The notes beneath the pieces are model-generated. The model was not told the origin of the DNA and ran no database searches. It saw only the letters and a list, made by a program, of their open reading frames with translations. Positions 34,658 through 42,328 of a stretch of DNA of 63,850 bases are shown here, piece after piece. Both the position numbers and the translations under genes were made by a program. This DNA is from Paracoccaceae bacterium (lineage in GTDB: Bacteria; Pseudomonadota; Alphaproteobacteria; Rhodobacterales; Rhodobacteraceae): positions 1 through 63,850 of the forward strand of contig JABSSD010000218.1 in assembly GCA_013214575.1 (NCBI GenBank). Reading direction: 5' to 3'. Positions within the stretch are counted from its first letter, which is position 1. Every line of letters starts with the position of its first letter.

Positions 34658-35880
34658 TCGGCGGCCTCATAGGCGGCACCGCTCAGCAGCTTGGCCACGC
34701 GGTCTGTGACGTAGTCGAGCCCATCCAGCAGCCCCGCAGGAAAGGCCGTTGAGGGTGGTTTCTGCTGTGCCAAGGCGCGGATCGCGCAGATCATGGTCTC
34801 GGGCGTCATGCCGTCGCGGTTTTCGTCCAGCATGGTGATCAGGCCCAGCTGCTCAGCCCGGCTGGCGCGGATCCATTGCTCCAGACGAGGGGTGGTGCGG
34901 GGCACGATCACCGCCGGTTTGTTAAATGACAGAACTTCGCAGAAGGTATTATAGCCGCCCATGCAGACCACGCCCTGAGCGCCGGCAAACAGGGTTTCGA
35001 TCTCGGATTCAAAGCCGACGGTCGTGACCCTGCCGTTCAGCTTTCCGACGCGGGTTTCAAAGGCGGCCCGGGTCTCGCCGGACAAAAACGGCCCATAGAC
35101 CAGTATAGCACGCGGGTTAAGATCCGGGTCGCGCTCATAGGCTGCCAACACAAGATCGACCATTGCAGCGCCGTCGCCGCCACCGCCGGGGGTGATCAGC
35201 ACATAAGGCGGCTTGGGGGCGTCTCCGACCGAGCCAAGATCACGGCGCAGATAGCCGGTCCAATGGGTGCGGGCCTGCACTGCGGGGCTCAGATCAAGCC
35301 CGGCGGTGGGGTCGTAGATCGAGCGCAGCCCATAGACCCAGAGTTCATCATAGAAGTTTTCGGTGGCTTCGATGGCGCCTTTGCGCCGCCATTCGGCCGC
35401 CAGCACCTCGGGCTCGTCCAGCACGTCCCGCAGCCCCAGCACCAGCCGCGCCTTGCCGCGGGATTTCAACAGGTCCAGCGTTGGCAGCAGCTCGCCGTGA
35501 AAACCGGTGGGCTCTTTGTCGACGATCAGCACATCGGGATTGTATTGCTCGGCGGTCGAGCGGATCAGCCCGGCCCGCAGACTGGTGGTCTCATCAATGC
35601 TCATCCCCATGGTGCGCGAGGCATAAGATCCGTCCGAGCGTTTGATGACGCCGGGCAGCCGCACATGGTCCACCCGGCTGGGAAAGGCAAACCGGCCAGC
35701 GACGGGTGAGCCGGTCAGGATGAGAGCTGAGGCGGTGGGATCGGCTGCGGTAATGGCGCCGGCCAATGCGCGCGACCGGCGCAGATGGCCCAGGCCGAAG
35801 GTATCGTGGCTGTAGAGCATCACCCGCGGCGCGCGTGGTTTATCGGCCGCTTTGGTGTTGGAGAGGGTGTGGACTGTCAT
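34654..35880 (-). CDS. glycosyltransferase, MurG-like, first large gene of the operon
   Basis: A 408-residue GT-B protein. PRVMLYSHDTFGLGHLRRSR carries the GLGH donor-loop motif of GT28-type enzymes. LITPGGGGDGAAMVDLVLAA and GFESEIETLFAGAQGVVCMG, then GYNTFCEVLSFNKPAVIVPR, give the C-terminal nucleotide-sugar site. The protein may add the first sugar to a lipid carrier. Its ATG overlaps the stop of a small upstream frame by four bases. Confidence 0.86.
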   Translation of the reverse strand: MTVHTLSNTKAADKPRAPRVMLYSHDTFGLGHLRRSRALAGAITAADPTASALILTGSPVAGRFAFPSRVDHVRLPGVIKRSDGSYASRTMGMSIDETTSLRAGLIRSTAEQYNPDVLIVDKEPTGFHGELLPTLDLLKSRGKARLVLGLRDVLDEPEVLAAEWRRKGAIEATENFYDELWVYGLRSIYDPTAGLDLSPAVQARTHWTGYLRRDLGSVGDAPKPPYVLITPGGGGDGAAMVDLVLAAYERDPDLNPRAILVYGPFLSGETRAAFETRVGKLNGRVTTVGFESEIETLFAGAQGVVCMGGYNTFCEVLSFNKPAVIVPRTTPRLEQWIRASRAEQLGLITMLDENRDGMTPETMICAIRALAQQKPPSTAFPAGLLDGLDYVTDRVAKLLSGAAYEAAE

Positions 35881-36053
35881 GAATGAGCCTGAGAGAATGG
35901 GTCGAAGAAGCGGGAAGCGGCGGGGCAGGCGGTAAAGAAAGACGTCAATTGCAACGTTTGGGATGGGCGCAGACAGAGAGAGCGCACAGCGCTATAGGCC
36001 GCCAAGAACGGCGCCACTAGAGGTGTCGGGAAAATCCCTATCTGCTCGGCCAT
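35877..36053 (-). CDS. possible small leader protein of the glycosyltransferase operon
   Basis: A 58-codon frame starting MAEQIGIFPTPLVAPFLAAY and ending SFFTACPAASRFFDPFSQAHS. GAGG lies 6 bases before its ATG and its stop overlaps the ATG of the next gene by four bases, the same junction type as every other gene in this operon. Composition is unremarkable and I recognise no family, so it may be a translated leader or a small membrane-associated peptide. A chance frame cannot be excluded. Confidence 0.4.
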   Translation of the reverse strand: MAEQIGIFPTPLVAPFLAAYSAVRSLCLRPSQTLQLTSFFTACPAASRFFDPFSQAHS

Positions 36054-36327
36054 TGTCCGCCTCAGGTTGCGCCGCCAGCTCCAAAATTTGAATCCGGCAC
36101 GGTCCATGTTGTTTTCCGCGTTTCTCCGTGGGCTTTCCGGCTGCCAAACTGTTTGCAGACAGCTGTCCCGTCACGGAGCATCGTGAACAGGAAGTGTATA
36201 GCCTGCGAGAAAATAACATGCAATCGGCCGAGGTTAACCTGGGCGCAAAACTCTGTGTGGTGATGGGGTTTGCGCTCTGGCTTGGGCTGGGCTAATTTTG
36301 CGCAAATCACCCGAGGATCATTTCCCC

Positions 36328-38658
36328 ATGACGCATCCGTTTTTCCGATTTTTATTGAGCGGCTTGCTGGCACTGATGCTGGCGGCTCCCTTGGCCTCTC
36401 CGCTGGCGGCGCAGAGCGACGATGGGGCGGGTGCAGAGGCGCTGGCCCAAGCCATTGAGCAGGCTGCAGACAGCGGTGTTGGCGTCATCGTGCTGAATGG
36501 GCGGGGACAGCTGATCAGCGAGGCTGGCGGTGCAGAACCACCCGAGGGCTCAGTCGATCCGATGGGGGGACCGTCGGCGCTGATGAAGGCGCAATCCGAA
36601 GTGGACAAATTCCGCCAGGAGCTGCGCAGCCGGTTGGCGGCCTTGCCCTATTCGGTGTTCGAAGTGAAGTACATCCTGCGGCAGACCAGTCCCGATGGGC
36701 GTATTCAGACCTATCTGGAGGTCCTGGGCTGGAATGTATTACTGTTGTTGATTGGCCGCTGGCTGTCGATCGAGATCTACGGCAAACGCATTGCCAAACG
36801 GCTGGTGGTGGCGCGCATTAAATCGGCGCCAGAGGGCTATCGCGAGAAAATGCCGTTTTTGGTGTTCCGCTTCTTTATGGGCATTGGCGCCACCATCTTT
36901 GCGATGATCTTTGCCGGGCTGGCGGGCTTTCTGATCTTTGGTCCAGCCCAGGATAGTTCGGTCAAATTCACGATCACAGCGGTTTATACCGCCTTCTTCC
37001 TGGCTCGCACCGTTTCGGACCTTTGGCGGATGGTGCTGTCACCGTTTCTCAGTCAATACCGTATTCCGAGTTTTTCGGATCGCGATGCCAGGCGGCTCTA
37101 TATCTGGGCGTCGGTGTTGGCGACCTATGATATTTCCTCGATATTGTTCGCCACCTGGATTGGCGATTTTGGCCTGAACTACAATGTCTATGCCATGGTC
37201 CATGGCGTGCTGACGCTGGCGGGAACCCTTGGCAACCTGGCAATGGTGATCTTTAACGCAGGCGCCATCGGCAATGCCATTCGGGGCGCGCGAAGCCGGA
37301 ATGAGTGTAGCTGGATGGTGCAGGGCCTGAGCACATTCTGGGTACCGGTGATCATGACCTATATGGTGTTTGGCTGGTTCAAGCTGGCCTTTGATCTGGT
37401 GCTGGAGCGGCAAGCGTCCATTCCGCTGATGGCCGGAACCTACATCACCCTGACGTCAATCCTGATTGTTTACGGGGTCATTAACTTTGTCATCGAGCGT
37501 TTCTTTGATCGCTCACGCCGGGTGCTGCAGCTGAATGAGGAGACGGTCGGAACTGATTTGGCGATGGACCCGGACGGGGAGCCGCAGCGGGTTTTGCAGG
37601 ATCAGCAACCCATTGCCACATTTGAGGATCTGGCCCGCCGGGTCGCGGGGGTTCTGGCCTTTGTGGTGGGGGCGTATGCGCTGATCGTAATCTGGAACCC
37701 GGATGCCAAATGGATGGGCAGTGTGGCCTCGGAGCGGGCAATCGACGTGACGTCGATCCTGTTCATTGGCTATGTTGTTTACCACCTGTTTCGGATTTGG
37801 ATCGACAGCAAGATCGCCGAAGAAACCGGTGATGTTGACGAAGGTGAGTTGGGGGACGAGGGCGGCGCCAATGGGGCCAGCCGGTTGGCGACGCTGCTGC
37901 CTCTGTTTCGCGGCGGTATCTTGGCGGTGGTTGTGGTGTCGATTGGTTTGATTGTGCTGCTGGAACTGGGGATCAACGTCAGCCCATTGTTCGCCGGCGC
38001 TGGTGTTGTTGGTCTGGCGATTGGATTTGGCTCGCAGACATTGGTGCGCGACATTTTTTCGGGGGCGTTTTTCCTGGTGGATGATGCGTTTCGCAAAGGC
38101 GAGTACATCGACATTGGCGACGTTAAGGGCACCGTCGAGAAGATCTCGGTGCGGTCGTTCCAGCTGCGCCACCACTTAGGCGCGCTGCAGACCATCCCCT
38201 TTGGGGAGATCCGGGTGCTGACCAATTATTCACGCGATTGGGTGATCATGAAGCTGCCGTTGCGGGTGACCTATGACACCGATGTGGAAAAGGTCCGCAA
38301 GATGATCAAGAAGCTGGGTCAGGAGCTGCTGAATGATCCGGTGATCGGCGAGAACTTCATCCAGCCACTGAAATCCCAGGGCGTTATCGAGATGCAGGAT
38401 TCGGCGATGATTATCCGGGTGAAATTCATGACCAAACCGGGGGATCAATGGTTGGTGCGAAAGAAGGTCTACGAGGAAATCCGCCAGTTGTTTGAACGGG
38501 AGGGCATCCGTTTTGCGCATCGCGAAGTGACCGTGCGACTGGCTGAGGGGCGCAGTGAAGATCTGAGCCCGCAGCAAAGGCAAGCGGTCGCCGCGGCGGC
38601 GCAGGCGGCGATTGAAGAGGATGTGCTGGAGGACAATGGTGGCGGTGACGACCGCTAG
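36328..38658 (+). CDS. large MscS-family mechanosensitive channel
   Basis: A 776-residue membrane protein. A signal peptide-like start (LLSGLLALMLAAPLASPLAA) is followed by a periplasmic domain of about 120 residues, then about ten membrane helices. The MscS core sits at about 540-700: the pore helix region LFAGAGVVGLAIGFGSQTLV and the beta domain with FFLVDDAFRKGEYIDIGDVK. The family releases solutes on osmotic downshock. The start at 36,328 follows GAGG by about 11 bases. The extended N-terminus is like MscK/MscM rather than MscS. Divergent from the glycosyltransferase operon. Confidence 0.9.
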   Translation: MTHPFFRFLLSGLLALMLAAPLASPLAAQSDDGAGAEALAQAIEQAADSGVGVIVLNGRGQLISEAGGAEPPEGSVDPMGGPSALMKAQSEVDKFRQELRSRLAALPYSVFEVKYILRQTSPDGRIQTYLEVLGWNVLLLLIGRWLSIEIYGKRIAKRLVVARIKSAPEGYREKMPFLVFRFFMGIGATIFAMIFAGLAGFLIFGPAQDSSVKFTITAVYTAFFLARTVSDLWRMVLSPFLSQYRIPSFSDRDARRLYIWASVLATYDISSILFATWIGDFGLNYNVYAMVHGVLTLAGTLGNLAMVIFNAGAIGNAIRGARSRNECSWMVQGLSTFWVPVIMTYMVFGWFKLAFDLVLERQASIPLMAGTYITLTSILIVYGVINFVIERFFDRSRRVLQLNEETVGTDLAMDPDGEPQRVLQDQQPIATFEDLARRVAGVLAFVVGAYALIVIWNPDAKWMGSVASERAIDVTSILFIGYVVYHLFRIWIDSKIAEETGDVDEGELGDEGGANGASRLATLLPLFRGGILAVVVVSIGLIVLLELGINVSPLFAGAGVVGLAIGFGSQTLVRDIFSGAFFLVDDAFRKGEYIDIGDVKGTVEKISVRSFQLRHHLGALQTIPFGEIRVLTNYSRDWVIMKLPLRVTYDTDVEKVRKMIKKLGQELLNDPVIGENFIQPLKSQGVIEMQDSAMIIRVKFMTKPGDQWLVRKKVYEEIRQLFEREGIRFAHREVTVRLAEGRSEDLSPQQRQAVAAAAQAAIEEDVLEDNGGGDDR

Positions 38659-38730
38659 GTTTTAACGGCACCGGGGCTCTCCCGTCCCCGCGCGGATCCG
38701 CTGGCGCGGCTGGCTTGGGGTTGGGCGTGG

Positions 38731-38794
38731 CACCGCGCCAAGGCGCGGTGAAAAAACCTTGTAGGATTTTTGGTCGGAAAATTCGAATTTTCCG
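38731..38794. repeat. hairpin plus palindrome between convergent genes
   Basis: CACCGCGCC / GGCGCGGTG (38,731-38,750, 2-base loop) is followed by A6. At 38,775-38,794 comes CGGAAAATTCGAATTTTCCG, a perfect 20-base palindrome. The block lies between the convergent mscS and CoA-transferase genes. On the minus strand it is placed where a terminator of the peptide-transport operon would be expected only after its stop at 38,806. Related palindromes are at 14,162 and 46,834. Confidence 0.55.
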
Positions 38795-38805
38795 GGTGGT
38801 GGTTG

Positions 38806-40152
38806 CTACTCTTGCCAAACCGCGTGCGCGCTGCCGCATTGGGTCGCCGGGTGATCCCAGTTCATCGAGGTTGATGACAGCTGCAATGGCGGTGCCAGAC
38901 GCCGACCTGGGCCCCAGCCGCTGTGCTCGGTTGTGCTTGAGTAGTCTGCGTTTGTGGCCGCCGTTATGTCCGGGCCAGAAGCGGTTTTTTCCAGCCCGTC
39001 GAGCAATACCGCAGTGCGGGCCAGTGAAAGGCGTGCCTGAGGGACGGACTTGTTTGTGGCTGCAGCCGGCAGCGCCGAGAGGACGGCGGCGGCCATCAGA
39101 TAACCGGTGGCGTGGTCGAGGGCCTGTACCGGCAGCGGGCTTGGCTGACGGGTTCCGGCCCAGGTGCGGCCGGCATCGGCGATGCCGCAACTCATCTGCA
39201 CCAGGCTGTCAAAGCCGCGCCGCCCGGCCCAGGGGCCGGTCCAGCCGTAGGCATTCAGGGTGACCTCAATCAGGTTGGGGGCCAGTTTCTGGCGAGACTT
39301 CAGATCATAACCTAACCCGTCAAGGGCGCCGGGGCGGTAGCCATGCACCAGCACGTCCGCCTGTGTGAGCAGCGACTCGAACCGGTCCCGGCCCTCCGGG
39401 CTGCGCAGGTCGAGGGCGGCGCAGCGTTTGCCCAGCGAGATGTCGGGGATCACTCCGGGCTCGTCCCAGCCGGGGGGATCAATGCGCAGCACCTCGGCGC
39501 CAAACCCGGCCAGGGTGCGAGTGGCGATGGGGCCTGCCAGAACCCGGGTCAGATCGAGAACGCGCAGCCCTGCCAGGGGGCGGGCAAGGCTGGCTTGCGG
39601 GCGTTTCCGCAGGGTGATCGGGCGGGCAGAGATCCAGTCGATCAACGGCTCGGTAGCCACGGCAGCCCCCTGTGGATGCGACAGCCAGTCGGATCGCGAG
39701 CGCAGGGCTGCGGCCACACCTCCGCTGTTCACAATGGCGCTTTCCAGCGCGTTGCCGGACCATTTAATCACCGCGTCGGCCACTGCCTCGCGGGTGTTGG
39801 CGCAGTCTAAAACCCGCAGCGCTGCGGCGCGGTGGTGGGGCAAGTTGGTATGCAGGCGAATCCATCCATCCGCAGTTTCATACACCCCGGCGATTGCATC
39901 CCACAGGCTGGGCATATGCCAGCCGGAGGGGCGAAAGCTATAGCCATACCAAAGCGAGCACAGGCGTTGGTCCAGGGTGACCTCAGCGCGGTCAGCCGAG
40001 AGGTTGAGGGCCTGTATCAGCGCCGCCAGTTCTGTCCCCACCGCCGCAAGAGAGGCCACGGCCAGCTCGGTGACGGCATAGGCGCTGGGGCGCTGGCCGG
40101 AGCCTGTTACCCGGTAGCTGGCCGCATCCGGCAGGGCGCCAAACAGGGTCAA
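38806..40152 (-). CDS. CaiB/BaiF family CoA-transferase with permuted halves
   Basis: A 448-residue family III CoA-transferase. The segment that normally forms the N-terminus (PLAGLRVLDLTRVLAGPIAT) begins only at about residue 192. The catalytic Asp region ALDHATGYLMAAAVLSAL has Asp at about 346. Residues 1-190 resemble the usual C-terminal half (YETADGWIRLHTNLPHHRAA, then WLSHPQGAAVA). The two halves thus appear swapped. It overlaps the permease gene upstream by four bases and is the last gene of a peptide-type ABC operon. It probably transfers CoA to an imported acid. Confidence 0.82.
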   Translation of the reverse strand: MTLFGALPDAASYRVTGSGQRPSAYAVTELAVASLAAVGTELAALIQALNLSADRAEVTLDQRLCSLWYGYSFRPSGWHMPSLWDAIAGVYETADGWIRLHTNLPHHRAAALRVLDCANTREAVADAVIKWSGNALESAIVNSGGVAAALRSRSDWLSHPQGAAVATEPLIDWISARPITLRKRPQASLARPLAGLRVLDLTRVLAGPIATRTLAGFGAEVLRIDPPGWDEPGVIPDISLGKRCAALDLRSPEGRDRFESLLTQADVLVHGYRPGALDGLGYDLKSRQKLAPNLIEVTLNAYGWTGPWAGRRGFDSLVQMSCGIADAGRTWAGTRQPSPLPVQALDHATGYLMAAAVLSALPAAATNKSVPQARLSLARTAVLLDGLEKTASGPDITAATNADYSSTTEHSGWGPGRRLAPPLQLSSTSMNWDHPATQCGSAHAVWQE

Positions 40153-41303
40153 TGGTGGTAGGGGTCAAGACTGTCGCGCAGCCCATCGCCAAGGAAGTTG
40201 AAGGCCAGTACCACGATGATGATCGGCAACATCGGGATGGCCGTCCAGGGGTAGATCTCAATCGAGGCGAGGTTCTGGGCGTCGTTCAGCATCACCCCCC
40301 AGCTGACCGCCGGTGCGCGCAGGCCAAGGCCGAGGAACGACAGTGCGGTTTCGCCCAGGATCATCGCCGGGATCGACAGGGTGGCCGAGGCAATCAGGTG
40401 CGACATGAAATTGGGCAACATGTGTTTGCGGATCACCCGGCCGGGGCTGGCCCCCATCATTTCGGCGGCGCGGACATATTCCTCTTCGCGCAGGGATAGG
40501 AATTTGGCCCGCACCGATCGGGCCAGGCCGGGCCAGTCCAGGATGCCGAGGATCACAGAGATGATGAAGAACACCGCGACCGGGCCCCAGTTTGAGGGCA
40601 CCGCAGCCGACAGCGCCAGCCAGAGCGGCAGTTCAGGCAGCGACCGCAGGACCTCAATCACCCGGTTGATGCACCAGTCGATACGACCGCCAAAGTAACC
40701 GGCGATCGAGCCGAAGGTGATGCCCAGCAGGAACGATACAGTGATGCCGATAATGCCCACCGTCAGCGACAGTTGGGCGCCGTAAAGGATGCGGCTGAAC
40801 ACGTCACGACCCAACCGGTCCGAACCCCAGAGGAACACTGTGGCGTCTCCGGGGGCGCAGAACAGGTGGATCTTGGTTGGGATCAGGCCAGACAGCCGGT
40901 ATTCCTTGCCGGTGCAGAAAAACTCAAGCGGCGCAGGATTGTCGGTATCGGCGACAAATTCCCATTGGAATGTCTGCAGATTGGCCTCAGAGGTCATCGG
41001 GTAGACATAGGGGCCAATGAAGGCGCCCTCGTGGTACCAGTTGACCGATTGCGGTGGTGAAAAGAGGTGATCGGGGTGGCGCTCATTCGGGGTGTAGGGG
41101 GCGATAAAGCCGGCAAAGGGCAGCATCAGATAGCTGATCAGCAGGAACACACCCGAGATCAGCCCCAGTTTGTGGGTCTTGAACTGGCGCCAGATCAACA
41201 CCCAGTTGGCGGCATCCATATCCCGTCTTTCAAGCTCCTGCAAAGAGGCATCGGCATCAAAGGGTGCGTCATTGACATAACGTCCGTCGGGCAACTGGGT
41301 CAT
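40149..41303 (-). CDS. peptide-type ABC transporter permease (YejE/DppC-like)
   Basis: A 384-residue permease of the binding-protein-dependent type with a long soluble front and the EAA loop EYVRAAEMMGASPGRVIRKH near residue 285. An insertion after the first helix (about residues 80-170) is periplasmic; such inserts are typical of YejE. It pairs with the next permease for import of oligopeptides or related molecules. Four-base overlaps with both neighbours. Confidence 0.9.
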   Translation of the reverse strand: MTQLPDGRYVNDAPFDADASLQELERRDMDAANWVLIWRQFKTHKLGLISGVFLLISYLMLPFAGFIAPYTPNERHPDHLFSPPQSVNWYHEGAFIGPYVYPMTSEANLQTFQWEFVADTDNPAPLEFFCTGKEYRLSGLIPTKIHLFCAPGDATVFLWGSDRLGRDVFSRILYGAQLSLTVGIIGITVSFLLGITFGSIAGYFGGRIDWCINRVIEVLRSLPELPLWLALSAAVPSNWGPVAVFFIISVILGILDWPGLARSVRAKFLSLREEEYVRAAEMMGASPGRVIRKHMLPNFMSHLIASATLSIPAMILGETALSFLGLGLRAPAVSWGVMLNDAQNLASIEIYPWTAIPMLPIIIVVLAFNFLGDGLRDSLDPYHH

Positions 41304-42328
41304 GTTTCACGCCCCTCATATCGAATGCGGGGATCGAGCAGAACCAACAGAACATCGGAAACCATGGTGCCAATGAGCGTCAGCAGCGCCACGAACATCA
41401 AAACAAAGGCCGACAGGAACAAATCCTGAGTTTTCAGCGCGGTCAACAGGGTGGGGCCGATGGTTTGCAGCCCCAGCACCACCGAGACCAGAACCGAGCC
41501 CGAGATCATCGAGGGCAGCAGGTTGCCGATGTCGGCGACAAAGGGGTTAAAGGCCATCCGCAGAGGGTATTTGGTCAGCATTCGGGCCGGGGCCATGCCC
41601 TTGGCGACGGCGGTCTCCACATAGGGTTTTCCCAACTCGTCCAGCAGGTTGGCGCGCAGCCGCTGCATCATTGCCGCCGCCCCCGAGGTGCCGATCACAA
41701 AGGTTGGCACAATCAGGTGAACAAGGATCGACTTGACCTTGTCCCAGGACATAGGCTCGCCCTCATAGACCGGGTCCATAAGCCCGCCAATGGGCAGATC
41801 GAAATACTTGTGGCCATAGTAGAACAGGATCAGCGCCAGCAGGAAGTTGGGCGTTGCCAGTCCCAGATAGCCAACAAAGGCCGAGGTGTAGTCGATCCAG
41901 GTGCGCGACTTTGCGGCGGCGATCACCCCCAGCGGCAAGGCCACCAGATAGACAAACAGCACCGCTGAAAGATTGACCAATACGGTCAGCCAGAGGGTGT
42001 CGCCGACGATATCGGCCACCGGCTGGTCAAACTCAAACGACCAGCCGTAGTTGCCCTGTATCAACCCGTAAAACCCGTGTGGGCCGGGCATGAAGCCAAC
42101 CCAGATCAGATATTGTTGATACAGAGGCCGGTCGAGCGAATATTCGCTGCGCAGGAACTCGGCCTTGGCAACGCCAGCGGATTGCCCGGTGGCGCGCAGC
42201 TCGGCGATCTGGTTGCTGAGATAATCACCCGGCGGCAGGTTGATGATGGCAAACACCATCACCGAGACCACCAGCAAGGTCAGCAACATGGTGCCAAATC
42301 GATAGACCGCGTAGCGCAGGATCTCCAT
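41300..42328 (-). CDS. peptide-type ABC transporter permease (YejB/DppB-like)
   Basis: A 342-residue permease, with the opening MEILRYAVYRFGTMLLTLLV and the EAA loop region ELGKPYVETAVAKGMAPARM. Six membrane helices. The start codon overlaps the stop of the binding-protein gene by one base. It forms the membrane channel with the following permease. Substrate is inferred to be a peptide or amide from family only. Confidence 0.9.
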   Translation of the reverse strand: MEILRYAVYRFGTMLLTLLVVSVMVFAIINLPPGDYLSNQIAELRATGQSAGVAKAEFLRSEYSLDRPLYQQYLIWVGFMPGPHGFYGLIQGNYGWSFEFDQPVADIVGDTLWLTVLVNLSAVLFVYLVALPLGVIAAAKSRTWIDYTSAFVGYLGLATPNFLLALILFYYGHKYFDLPIGGLMDPVYEGEPMSWDKVKSILVHLIVPTFVIGTSGAAAMMQRLRANLLDELGKPYVETAVAKGMAPARMLTKYPLRMAFNPFVADIGNLLPSMISGSVLVSVVLGLQTIGPTLLTALKTQDLFLSAFVLMFVALLTLIGTMVSDVLLVLLDPRIRYEGRET

